From CAZDIO01 sp964505555 (GTDB taxonomy: Bacteria; Bdellovibrionota_C; UBA2361; SZUA-149; CAZDIO01): a DNA stretch of 64,000 bases. Under the pieces are notes generated by a model. That model made no database searches and had not been told where the DNA came from. It saw only the letters and a list, made by a program, of their open reading frames with translations. This document shows, in pieces, positions 52,485 through 59,836 of the stretch. The translations under genes were made by a program, and so were the position numbers. The stretch is taken from NCBI GenBank assembly GCA_964505555.1, contig CAZDIO010000102.1:1-64000 (forward strand), given 5' to 3'. Positions within the stretch are counted from its first letter, which is position 1. Each line of letters starts with the position of its first letter.

Positions 52485-52490
52485 GTGGCC

Positions 52491-53267
52491 ATGGCAAAAG
52501 TCTTTGCAATAGTGAATCAAAAGGGGGGAGTTGGAAAAACTACCACCGCTGCAAATTTGGCCGCCGCGCTATCTGAGCGAGGTCAAAAAGTGCTTGTTAT
52601 TGATCTTGATGCTCAAGCAAATCTCTCTGCTCATTTTGGAAGTTCCGTAGATGATCAGAGTGAGCAGCTTACAATGTATGATGTGCTCAGGCACAACGCC
52701 CCGATTGAAAAAGCAATAATAAACCTCTCTTCGAACTTAAGTATCGTTCCTGCAAGCCTCCTACTAAGTGCTGCAGATTTAGAGCTTGGTGGTGTTATCG
52801 GTCGTGAGTTACTTCTTAAAAAAGCTCTTCAACCGGTAATTGATGACTATGATTACACGATCATTGATTGCCCACCCTCACTGGGGATGCTCTCCCTCAA
52901 TGGGCTTGTTGCTGCTTCACGAGTTATCGTTCCTGTTCAAAGTGAGTTTTTAGCCCTTCACGGCGTAAGGCAGCTTCTTGATACGATTGACCAGGTACGA
53001 AGTGCCTACAACCCCTTACTTGCTGTGGGTGGAGTTCTTCTCTGTCTTCATGATTCAAGAAGGAGACTGGCGCGGAGTGTTGCCGATACGGTGCGCGAAT
53101 ATTTTGGAGATCTTGTTTTTGAAACTGTCATTCGCACAAACGTTGCCCTTGCTGAAGCACCTGCCCAGGGGGACTCAATTTTTCAATACGACCGCCGCTC
53201 AAGCGGTGCTGAAGATTATGCTAGCCTTGCAGAGGAGATACTAAGCCGTGGCAAAAAAGAAGGTTAA
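52491..53267 (+). CDS. parA: ParA/Soj-type partition ATPase
   Basis: This is a partition ATPase that moves and separates copies of a replicon with ParB. The deviant Walker A motif is NQKGGVGKTTTAANLA near residue 9. Walker A' (LVIDLDAQANL) and Walker B (YTIIDCPPSLGML) follow in normal order. There is no N-terminal helix-turn-helix, so it is the short chromosomal/Ib type. The ATG at 52491 has AAGG upstream; a GTG two codons earlier is possible. The parB start overlaps its 3' end by 20 bases. Confidence 0.95.
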   Translation: MAKVFAIVNQKGGVGKTTTAANLAAALSERGQKVLVIDLDAQANLSAHFGSSVDDQSEQLTMYDVLRHNAPIEKAIINLSSNLSIVPASLLLSAADLELGGVIGRELLLKKALQPVIDDYDYTIIDCPPSLGMLSLNGLVAASRVIVPVQSEFLALHGVRQLLDTIDQVRSAYNPLLAVGGVLLCLHDSRRRLARSVADTVREYFGDLVFETVIRTNVALAEAPAQGDSIFQYDRRSSGAEDYASLAEEILSRGKKEG

Positions 53268-54168
53268 ATTCAGTGTAAACCCACTTCTTGGGGGACCAAG
53301 TCTTGCATCACGAGCAAAGATGGGGAGCCCTTATCGGGAGCTTTTAATCGACGAGATCGATTTTGATCCTGATCAACCGCGACGAGTATTTAATGAAGAG
53401 CGACTTCAAGAGCTCGCTGATTCAATTAAAGAACACGGAATCATCTCACCAATACTTGTTAAAGTAACAGAAGGGGGAACCTATAAGCTTGTATCTGGAG
53501 AGAGAAGACTTCGTGCCTCAAAAATTGCTGGATTAGAATCGATCCCCGCAGTTATTGAAGACGATGATAAAAGTAGTGATGTAACCCTTCCTAAGCAGCT
53601 TGTAGAAAATCTCCAACGAGAAGATCTCACCGTAATGGAGAGGGCGATCGCTATTGGCCAACTACGAGATGCTTACAAATTGAGCATTCGTGAGATCTCC
53701 TCAAAGCTTTCCATTTCAAAAGGACTCGTTCAGAGAAGCCTTGAAGTTCTCGATCTCCCAGACGATCTTCAAGCAGCGTTAATAAACGGTGCCTCAGAGA
53801 CGAAGATTCTCGTTTTAGCGAAAGTTTCGAATCGTGAATTGAGAAAAGAATTTATCGCTCAACTTGATAATTTCACCCGAGCACAACTTGAAGAAGAGGT
53901 AGATCGGGTTACGACACTCTTAAATGGCGACAAAGAAGAGGTGTACCACGGTGGTACACCTCGTAGTCGAAAAAATGGAAGAAATAAACTTTCCCCTCAA
54001 GATGAGCAGTTAATTAATGATTTAAAAAACAAACTAGGAACAAGAGTTTCTTTAATGCGCAGTCGTGGCAAAGAGGGGCAGGGGAAGCTGATGATCGAGT
54101 TCTATTCAGATAACGATCTAAGCGAGATCTTTCGACGACTTTGTCGAACCGCTAGCGATTCTCTTTAA
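53248..54168 (+). CDS. parB: ParB/Spo0J-type partition protein
   Basis: This is a CTP-dependent DNA clamp that loads at parS. The N-terminal domain contains EIDFDPDQPRRVF near residue 32, the LVSGERRLRASKIAGL box near 80 and LVENLQREDL near 113. The helix-turn-helix (LSIREISSKLSISKGLVQR) lies near 144. The middle and C-terminal regions are normal for the family. Codons 231-239 also carry the palindrome 53938-53962, a candidate parS inside the gene. It overlaps parA. Confidence 0.95.
   Translation: MAKKKVKFSVNPLLGGPSLASRAKMGSPYRELLIDEIDFDPDQPRRVFNEERLQELADSIKEHGIISPILVKVTEGGTYKLVSGERRLRASKIAGLESIPAVIEDDDKSSDVTLPKQLVENLQREDLTVMERAIAIGQLRDAYKLSIREISSKLSISKGLVQRSLEVLDLPDDLQAALINGASETKILVLAKVSNRELRKEFIAQLDNFTRAQLEEEVDRVTTLLNGDKEEVYHGGTPRSRKNGRNKLSPQDEQLINDLKNKLGTRVSLMRSRGKEGQGKLMIEFYSDNDLSEIFRRLCRTASDSL
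53938..53962. promoter_or_regulatory. Candidate parS-like palindrome 1
   Basis: GAGGTGTACCAC and GTGGTACACCTC are perfect arms around one central G, lying inside parB. A 17-base core (TGTACCACGGTGGTACA) recurs with one change at 54191-54207. Confidence 0.6.
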
Positions 54169-54190
54169 GCGATTACATTTGTGCGCCAAC

Positions 54191-54207
54191 TGTACCACGG
54201 CGGTACA
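54191..54207. promoter_or_regulatory. Candidate parS-like palindrome 2
   Basis: TGTACCACGGCGGTACA lies in the 74-base gap after parB and differs from the core of the first palindrome by one base. Confidence 0.55.
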
Positions 54208-54242
54208 CTAATAACAGCACAACAACACAGGAAATTATCCAG

Positions 54243-55070
54243 TTGTCCGTAAATTTCTCTAATAATTACAGTCAGTTACAAGAGATTATTGAATCTGCTG
54301 TTGTCAGTTCTCTTGAAAACAGTGGTCCACTCTCTGAAGTAATGAGCTATGCCGTGCTCTCTCCGGGAAAGCGAGTTCGACCAGTCTTAACCCTTGCTGT
54401 TTCAGAACTTATAGAGGTGGATAAGAAAAGGTTGATTCCTTTTAGTCTCGCAGTTGAGTTTATTCACTCAGCGTCACTGATCCATGATGATCTTCCCGCG
54501 CTTGATAATGATACTTTAAGACGGGGAAAGCCAACCGCGCATGTTCGATACGGAGAAGCGTTAGCACTTCTTGGAGGGGATGCGCTTTTTGGAAAAGCAT
54601 TTCAAATCGTCTCCTCCTCTGGAGAGGATCCAGAGATGATTACCAAACTAAATTCCCTTCTTAGCCAGACCCTTTTTGATCTGTGTGAGGGACAGGCGAT
54701 GGAGTTTGCGTATGACAAAGAGGAGATGCTGAATGAAGAGGACATTCGAAATATTCATCTGAAAAAAACAGCCTCATTGCTCTCTGCAAGCGCTGCTGCT
54801 CCAGGGCTGTTTTTTGACAAAAACCCAAGTCTTTACGGCATCTTAGCCGAGTTTGGCAGTTGTCTCGGGCTTCTCTTTCAGATTACAGATGATATCCTTG
54901 ATCAAGATGAAGAAAAGAAGACAACCTACATCCATGCGATCGGACTTGAGGGAAGTAAGGACCGGGCAAGAGAGGAGCACAGTAAGCTCCTTCAAATATT
55001 AAAACCCTTCGGTGAAAGGGCTTGGTTTCTTAGAGAGCTTTGTGACTATGTTCTCAATCGACAACAGTAA
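54243..55070 (+). CDS. ispA: Polyprenyl diphosphate synthase (geranyl/farnesyl type)
   Basis: This is a head-to-tail prenyl chain synthase making farnesyl or geranylgeranyl diphosphate. The first Asp-rich motif HDDLPALDNDTLRRGKPT near residue 82 is of the bacterial farnesyl type with two residues inserted (DDLPALD). The second (QITDDILDQDEEK) lies near 217. The KRVRP block near 43 binds isopentenyl diphosphate. The start is a TTG at 54243 with AGGA upstream. It lies just downstream of parB and upstream of hemD and hemB. Confidence 0.85.
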   Translation: MSVNFSNNYSQLQEIIESAVVSSLENSGPLSEVMSYAVLSPGKRVRPVLTLAVSELIEVDKKRLIPFSLAVEFIHSASLIHDDLPALDNDTLRRGKPTAHVRYGEALALLGGDALFGKAFQIVSSSGEDPEMITKLNSLLSQTLFDLCEGQAMEFAYDKEEMLNEEDIRNIHLKKTASLLSASAAAPGLFFDKNPSLYGILAEFGSCLGLLFQITDDILDQDEEKKTTYIHAIGLEGSKDRAREEHSKLLQILKPFGERAWFLRELCDYVLNRQQ

Positions 55071-55088
55071 CGAAATAAGTCTGACAAA

Positions 55089-55925
55089 ATGAATCCTCCC
55101 TTTAGAAGATATCGATTTCTAAACACCCGCCCCAAACACCAGGCAGCATCTCTTTCAGAAATAGTTGTTAAAAACGGTGGAGAAGTAGTGGAGCTTCCCA
55201 CACTTGAGATCTGTGCAGTTGAAGCTTCTCTCCAGAGAGATTTTGCAGAGGCGTTGCGCTCACTTCGAACAGGAGATTGGGTGTTTTTTACAAGTGCAAA
55301 CGGAGTGAGAGAGGTTTGTAATTACCTGGAGAAGGAAAATCAGGAGGCACTAAAGGTGCTTTCTCAAGTAGGGATAGCCGTAGTGGGGGAGGTAACGAAA
55401 GAGGCTCTCTTTGAATTTGGAATTAAGGCCAGTTTCTGTGGGAAAACCGCTACTTCAAAATCACTTGGAGAGGAGTTTTTAGCGCAGCTTGGACAGAAGA
55501 GAAGGGGACAAAAAGCCCTTCTTTTTCAAGCAAAAAACGCCTCAGCAGAGCTTTCTGCGCTTTTGGAGGAGGGAGGATTTGAGGTGATAAACAGCGTGGT
55601 TTATTACTCAATCTGTCCTGAGGTTAGTAATGACCTGAGGGAGCAAGTGTATCGTTTAGTAAGAGAGAAGGCGCTTGATGGGATATTTTCTACAAGTAGT
55701 GAAGCGCTTCGAAATCTTAGTACTTTTTTTGAAGGTCATCTCCTTGAAGTGATAAGGAACACCCCTCTCTTTGTTATCGGCTCACAAACCGAAGCGACAG
55801 CGATGAAGCTTGGATTTAAGGAGATCTATCAGTCCCCTCATCCAAAGGTGAACTCTCTTGTAGAGACAGCTTTTCATTACTTTTCTACACAAAATCAATT
55901 ACTGGAAGGAGGAGGACGAGTATGA
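55089..55925 (+). CDS. hemD: Uroporphyrinogen-III synthase
   Basis: This haem-pathway enzyme cyclises hydroxymethylbilane to uroporphyrinogen III. The two-lobe HemD fold is suggested by NTRPKHQAASLSEIVVKNGG near residue 12, GDWVFFTSANGVREV near 64, VAVVGEVTKEAL near 96 and FSTSSEALRNL near 200. Family sequences are very divergent, so these patterns plus the overlap with hemB (four bases) support the call. It forms a unit with ispA and hemB. Confidence 0.85.
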   Translation: MNPPFRRYRFLNTRPKHQAASLSEIVVKNGGEVVELPTLEICAVEASLQRDFAEALRSLRTGDWVFFTSANGVREVCNYLEKENQEALKVLSQVGIAVVGEVTKEALFEFGIKASFCGKTATSKSLGEEFLAQLGQKRRGQKALLFQAKNASAELSALLEEGGFEVINSVVYYSICPEVSNDLREQVYRLVREKALDGIFSTSSEALRNLSTFFEGHLLEVIRNTPLFVIGSQTEATAMKLGFKEIYQSPHPKVNSLVETAFHYFSTQNQLLEGGGRV

Positions 55926-56893
55926 GTTTTCCTAACACTCGGATGCGAAGACTACGACAGAATATCGCTCTTCGTGCCCTTACGGAAGAAACGAAACTTT
56001 CAAGTAAGGATTTTATCGCTCCCCTTTTTATTGTTCCAGGAAGGGGAGTAAAAAAAGAGATCTCCTCGCTTGAGGGGCAGTTTCATCTAAGTGCTGATGC
56101 GGCTGTTGAAGAGGTGTATACGCTTAGGAAACTCGGGGTTAAATCGGTATTACTCTTTGGACTTCCTGAAAAAAAAGATGAGCGAGGGGAGGTAAGTTGT
56201 CTTCCCGATGGAGTAGTACAGCAAGCAATTAGTGCGATAAAGAAGGAAGTTCGTGAGGTGGCCATTATCGCTGACCTCTGTTTTTGTGAATACACAACCC
56301 ATGGTCATTGCGGAATTATTGTTGATGGGGATGTGGATAATGATCTGACCTTGGAGATGACCGGAAAGCAGGCGATCTCCCTTGCTCGCGCTGGAGCGGA
56401 CATTATCGCTCCATCGGGGATGATGGATGGGATGGTGCAAACGATCCGTTTAGCACTGGATAAAGAACAATTTATAAACACGGCCATTATGAGCTACTCC
56501 GCTAAGTACTGCTCCTCTTTTTATGGGCCATTTCGAGAAGCGGTAGCCTCTTCCCCCTCTTTTGGGGACAGAAAAACGTATCAGATGAATCCTGCAAATA
56601 GCGAGGAAGCACTACGAGAAGTAGCTCTCGATCTGGAAGAGGGTGCTGATATTGTAATGGTAAAGCCAGCCCTCTCGTATCTGGATATTATTTCCCGAGT
56701 AAAAGAGAGATTTCATGTACCACTTGCTGCATACAACGTCAGTGGTGAGTATGCGATGGTGAAAGCCGCCGCAGAGAAAGGTCTTATTGATGGCGAAAAG
56801 GTAATGATCGAAACCCTCCTCTCTATAAAACGCGCCGGTGCAGATACGATCATCACCTACTTTGCAAAGGAAGCAGCAACTTTTTTATCTTAG
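55922..56893 (+). CDS. hemB: Delta-aminolevulinic acid dehydratase (porphobilinogen synthase)
   Basis: This enzyme condenses two 5-aminolevulinate molecules to porphobilinogen. The zinc-site motif DLCFCEYTTHGHCGII near residue 118 contains the three cysteines of zinc-dependent forms. The Schiff-base lysines are in SYSAKYCSSFYGPFREA near 197 and MVKPALSYLDII near 250. The N-terminus MRRLRQNIALRALTEE is typical. The length of 323 residues is normal. It completes the ispA-hemD-hemB unit. Confidence 0.95.
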   Translation: MSFPNTRMRRLRQNIALRALTEETKLSSKDFIAPLFIVPGRGVKKEISSLEGQFHLSADAAVEEVYTLRKLGVKSVLLFGLPEKKDERGEVSCLPDGVVQQAISAIKKEVREVAIIADLCFCEYTTHGHCGIIVDGDVDNDLTLEMTGKQAISLARAGADIIAPSGMMDGMVQTIRLALDKEQFINTAIMSYSAKYCSSFYGPFREAVASSPSFGDRKTYQMNPANSEEALREVALDLEEGADIVMVKPALSYLDIISRVKERFHVPLAAYNVSGEYAMVKAAAEKGLIDGEKVMIETLLSIKRAGADTIITYFAKEAATFLS

Positions 56894-56895
56894 AG

Positions 56896-57070
56896 GCTGT
56901 ATCAAAACCTCAAGAAACCTTAGACTTAGGGTCTTTAAGCCTTCGACTTAAACTACACTTAGCCTTGCTCCTGCACTTGCTAAGTGTAGTTTAAGGAGAG
57001 GTCGAAGTGAAAGTCTAAGATAGTGTATAAAAACTTTCAGAGCCTTTGATTTAGAAGGTTTTGATACAGC
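56896..57070. repeat. MITE-like long inverted repeat (GCTGTATCAAAACCT ends)
   Basis: The ends GCTGTATCAAAACCT and AGGTTTTGATACAGC are perfectly complementary, and an inner pair TTAAACTACACTTAGC (56948-56963) with GCTAAGTGTAGTTTAA (56979-56994) is also perfect. The size and ends suit a non-autonomous mobile hairpin. No transposase is present in the window. Confidence 0.7.
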
Positions 57071-57135
57071 GTCCAAGTAAACACCTGTTTCTCTCTAGGG
57101 CGGGTTGGCTAAAGTACGTCGGGCTGTTTTTTTAA

Positions 57136-57222
57136 TGAACACAGAGTTTCACAGAGATCCACAGAGTAAAGAAAAAAGCTTTTAGATTTAACTCTGTGTA
57201 ACCCTGTGAAACTCTGTGTTCA
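57136..57222. repeat. TTGAACACAG hairpin element, copy 2
   Basis: TGAACACAGAGTTTCACAG is complementary, with small mismatches in the middle, to CTGTGAAACTCTGTGTTCA. The inner 23 bases resemble those of copy 1 (both begin AGTAAAGA). The ends match copies 3 and 4. Confidence 0.8.
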
Positions 57223-57374
57223 AACCTACTAAATGAAACGACGCTAGTTGAAACCACCTCTATTTGACCCATATAAACCCTAGGGAACTTAAGCTTTAAA
57301 TCATCGATAAAGATTATGAGGGCAATTCGTCTCTCATCACTATTACGAAATAGACTTCAAATAGGGAGGCCATC

Positions 57375-58730
57375 ATGATCGTTACTGATTCACCATTTCG
57401 CACGCAATATAGCGCCAATAACGTTGCAATTCGAAACGGAGCAACAAGTACTACGCCGGCGCAATTTAGTAATCTTTCTTTTCTTCGATCGACACCACCT
57501 TCTTTACCTTCAAGCAATCTCCTTGCCCCATCAAGTAGCGGAGGATTTGTTTCTCAAGTGCAGTCGATGCTGCAGCAAGTTTCGGTGCTGATGGATCTCA
57601 TCGGTGCCGCAAGACAATCAGATCAAAGTGCTGGGGTTAGTCTCCTCGATGGGGCGAAACTCTTTTCTCAAAATGTTTCTCAGGAGCTTTTTAACCTTCA
57701 GACAAGAGGAGGTATCGGAGGGGTTTTTGATGCTGTTCCGACCTCTATAGATAGTCTTGGTACTGCCGCTCAACAGTACGTTCTTGGGAACCTCAAGCGA
57801 GAGTTTTTTGACGCAGTTGGTGAGGCGTTTGGGGTGGATGTTTCACAGCTTTCTGTAACAGATCTTGCCAATTTGGCTTATGAAAGCGTTTTTGGAGAGG
57901 GAACATCGCTCTCTAGTACCCTCTCAGATGGGGTGGCAGGAATCTTCTCCGGTCAGGATCCCTTTGTAGCAGGAGAACTTAGTGGAGAAATTGGTGGAGA
58001 AATAAGCACTGAAGTAGGCGGGGCAACTTCAGGAATTGGCCAATTTACAGGCGCTTTAGCAACCGCGTATTCTCTCTATGGAATAATTAATGACTGGGGA
58101 AAGAGCACCCCAGCCATGGGTGCGATGCGAGGTGCTACGGCTGGAGCGTACATCGGGAGTATTATTCCAGGAGTTGGAACTCTTATCGGAGGTGCCATCG
58201 GTGGGGTTGCGGGGGCGATCTCTGGATTGTTTCATAGTGGGAAGCATAAAAACCAGATTCAACGCGATCAGGTTCGAGAGTTTTTAAGAAATGCCCAAAT
58301 TATCGATTCAGATAACTCCCTTCAGTTAGCAAATGGTGAACGTTTTGATATCGGAAAAGATGGAGGTGCTCGCTATCTTGGACTTGACGGAGTTGAGAGA
58401 CGACCCTACGTGACTGACCCTTCAAATCCACTTACCGCTGAGGCGATAGGGCTTGTAAATCCGTTAGCAATAATTCTCACCGGAGGTGATCCTGGACTTT
58501 CTTCAGCTTTTGCAGGGTATTTTAGTAATGCCATCGTCAGTAACGCACAAGATCTCGAAGGCGTCCGCCAAAATGCCTTGGCGATATTCTCAAAATTTCA
58601 GGTTACCCCAGAGCAATTGATCGCTGGCTTAGAAAATCTTACTGCCTCCGGCAAAATCCCCCCAGAAGATTTTGCTGCATACGCAAACGGGGTAAGAACT
58701 CTCCTTGAAGGGTTTTCTTCACCTTCATAA
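57375..58730 (+). CDS. Glycine-zipper membrane-interacting protein, possible type III substrate
   Basis: I recognise no family in this 451-residue protein. It has a Ser/Thr-rich, unstructured N-terminus without a Sec signal, a helical middle, and one strong glycine-zipper segment (about residues 250-286, AMRGATAGAYIGSIIPG and GVGTLIGGAIGGVAG). Such segments insert in membranes and occur in pore-forming or translocator-type proteins. A good ribosome binding site (AGGGAGG) precedes the ATG. It lies just upstream of the type III secretion locus but is separated from it by repeats and a broken toxin-antitoxin pair, so a role as translocator or effector is inference. Confidence 0.6.
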   Translation: MIVTDSPFRTQYSANNVAIRNGATSTTPAQFSNLSFLRSTPPSLPSSNLLAPSSSGGFVSQVQSMLQQVSVLMDLIGAARQSDQSAGVSLLDGAKLFSQNVSQELFNLQTRGGIGGVFDAVPTSIDSLGTAAQQYVLGNLKREFFDAVGEAFGVDVSQLSVTDLANLAYESVFGEGTSLSSTLSDGVAGIFSGQDPFVAGELSGEIGGEISTEVGGATSGIGQFTGALATAYSLYGIINDWGKSTPAMGAMRGATAGAYIGSIIPGVGTLIGGAIGGVAGAISGLFHSGKHKNQIQRDQVREFLRNAQIIDSDNSLQLANGERFDIGKDGGARYLGLDGVERRPYVTDPSNPLTAEAIGLVNPLAIILTGGDPGLSSAFAGYFSNAIVSNAQDLEGVRQNALAIFSKFQVTPEQLIAGLENLTASGKIPPEDFAAYANGVRTLLEGFSSPS

Positions 58731-58744
58731 GAAGCGTTAGATTA

Positions 58745-58833
58745 TTGAACACAGAGTTTCACAGGGTTACACAGAGTTTGAACTATCTTACTTATCCCAC
58801 ACTCTGTGTAACCCTGTGAAACTCTGTGTTCAA
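58745..58833. repeat. TTGAACACAG hairpin element, copy 3
   Basis: Both 33-base arms (TTGAACACAGAGTTTCACAG, then GGTTACACAGAGT) are complete. The 23-base loop begins TTGAACTATC and ends TTATCCCAC. Confidence 0.85.
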
Positions 58834-58900
58834 CCTTCCTTTTTTGCTCAAAAAGTTTAAAAACATCTTTACTGCTATATCGAATAGTGATATTAATCTA

Positions 58901-59062
58901 GTGGTGATTCGATCGTACAAAAACATTGGCACACGTGATATTGCTGAGAATTCGAAAGCAGCGCGGCGACTGTTGCCGCAACCATTTAATGCTCAGTATC
59001 GCATTTGCTTTCTTTGGAATGGCATTGATGCTGACGCAGTTGAAATAGTGGATTATCACTGA
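58901..59062 (+). pseudogene. HigB-type toxin with internal in-frame deletion
   Basis: The frame from GTG 58901 starts VVIRSYKNIGTRDIAENSKA and ends QYRICFLWNGIDADAVEIVDYH. These match, from memory, the beginning and the end of HigB/RelE-family toxins of about 92 residues. The joined product is only 53 residues: about 40 residues, between the RRLLPQ stretch and the NAQYRICF stretch, are missing without breaking the frame. The removed part includes the core that carries catalytic basic residues, so the toxin is probably inactive. The intact HigA follows after 24 bases. Confidence 0.7.
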
Positions 59063-59086
59063 GAGATTACAAAAAAGGGCTTCAGC

Positions 59087-59380
59087 ATGTTGAAACCTAG
59101 GCGTGTTATAGCAGTGCATCCTGGAGAGATGCTTGAAGAGGTTCTTAAACAGAACAAGATTAGCCAATCTTCCCTTGCCGCTCATCTCGGAGTTACTCAA
59201 GCAAAGATCAACGAAATCTGTCGTGGTAAGCGAGGAGTGACGCCAGATATGGCGATGAAGTTCGGTAAAGCTTTTGGACAGAGCCCAATGTTTTGGATAA
59301 ATATCCAAAAAAATTGGGAGATGAGCCAGCTCGATGAATCTGATTACAAAGACATACAACGGATAAAATGTCGTGCGTAG
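59087..59380 (+). CDS. higA: HigA-type antitoxin (XRE helix-turn-helix)
   Basis: This is a 97-residue antitoxin of the HigA/VapI type. The helix-turn-helix is SQSSLAAHLGVTQAKINEIC near residue 27. The typical start PRRVIAVHPGEMLEEVL and end FGQSPMFWINIQKNWEM are complete. Its partner toxin gene upstream is internally deleted, so the antitoxin probably survives as an orphan, perhaps as an ordinary repressor. Confidence 0.9.
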   Translation: MLKPRRVIAVHPGEMLEEVLKQNKISQSSLAAHLGVTQAKINEICRGKRGVTPDMAMKFGKAFGQSPMFWINIQKNWEMSQLDESDYKDIQRIKCRA

Positions 59381-59496
59381 AAAGCAAGTAAAAGGATTTT
59401 ACTGGACTTCTGCTGATGCACGGCGACTGCATTTGCTCTCTATTTGAATCCCGACTGAGGATCTGGAGAGTTTTATTAAATTACAGCTTATGATTA

Positions 59497-59586
59497 TTGA
59501 ACACAGAGTTTCACAGGGTTACACAGAGTGTGGGAATAATTAAGATAATTTAAACTCTGTGTAACCCTGTGAAACTCTGTGTTCAA
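59497..59586. repeat. TTGAACACAG hairpin element, copy 4
   Basis: Both 33-base arms equal those of copy 3. The loop begins GTGGGAATAATTAAG, which is the reverse complement, with a few changes, of the loop of copy 3, while the outer flanks keep the same orientation. Confidence 0.85.
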
Positions 59587-59660
59587 CCTTCCCTTTTTGC
59601 CTGTGGGCATGTGGAGTTACCGATTGCTCTAAGAAAAATCATTGATGAAGGCCAATTAAG

Positions 59661-59679
59661 CTGAGGCAAATTGCCTCAG
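59661..59679. promoter_or_regulatory. Perfect palindrome upstream of the type III sigma gene
   Basis: CTGAGGCAA, a central A and TTGCCTCAG form a 19-base palindrome 157 bases before the sigma factor start. It is a candidate operator for the type III operon. Confidence 0.5.
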
Positions 59680-59836
59680 TAGATTCAAAATGCATCAGCG
59701 ATCATTATTCTAACCCTCTGAAACTGTTCAGATCTTCTTTCACACCAAAGTTGGCATGACCTTGCAATAGAAACGGTAGGTTCTTGCTACAGGTTCTTTT
59801 TGTTTTTTAGTCAGAAAACTTAGCAAGGAGGACTTT

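Larger units (their letters stand above)
56894..57374. other. Gene-free stretch with two hairpin elements
   Basis: No coding frame is convincing here. The stretch is filled by the 175-base inverted repeat 56896-57070 and the 87-base element 57136-57222. Confidence 0.6.
59381..59836. other. Gene-free stretch upstream of the type III sigma factor
   Basis: It holds copy 4 of the TTGAACACAG element (59497-59586), a 19-base palindrome (59661-59679) and a near-miss sigma-54 promoter (59751-59766). No coding frame is convincing. Confidence 0.6.

Noticed and set aside
56332..56340. TGTGGATAA, a DnaA-box-like 9-mer
   Set aside because: It is a single match inside the hemB coding sequence, with no cluster of boxes, so chance is the better explanation.
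46427..59570. GTTTCACAGGG in the hairpin repeats as half of a canonical parS
   Set aside because: Only the first seven bases agree with GTTTCACGTGAAAC, and all copies belong to the hairpin family.
46418..59586. CRISPR array
   Set aside because: The repeats are self-complementary, irregularly spaced by kilobases and flanked by genes, not by uniform spacers.
59751..59766. TTGGCATGACCTTGCA as a sigma-54 promoter
   Set aside because: The spacing between GG and GC is one base shorter than required, which normally abolishes sigma-54 recognition; kept only as a note.
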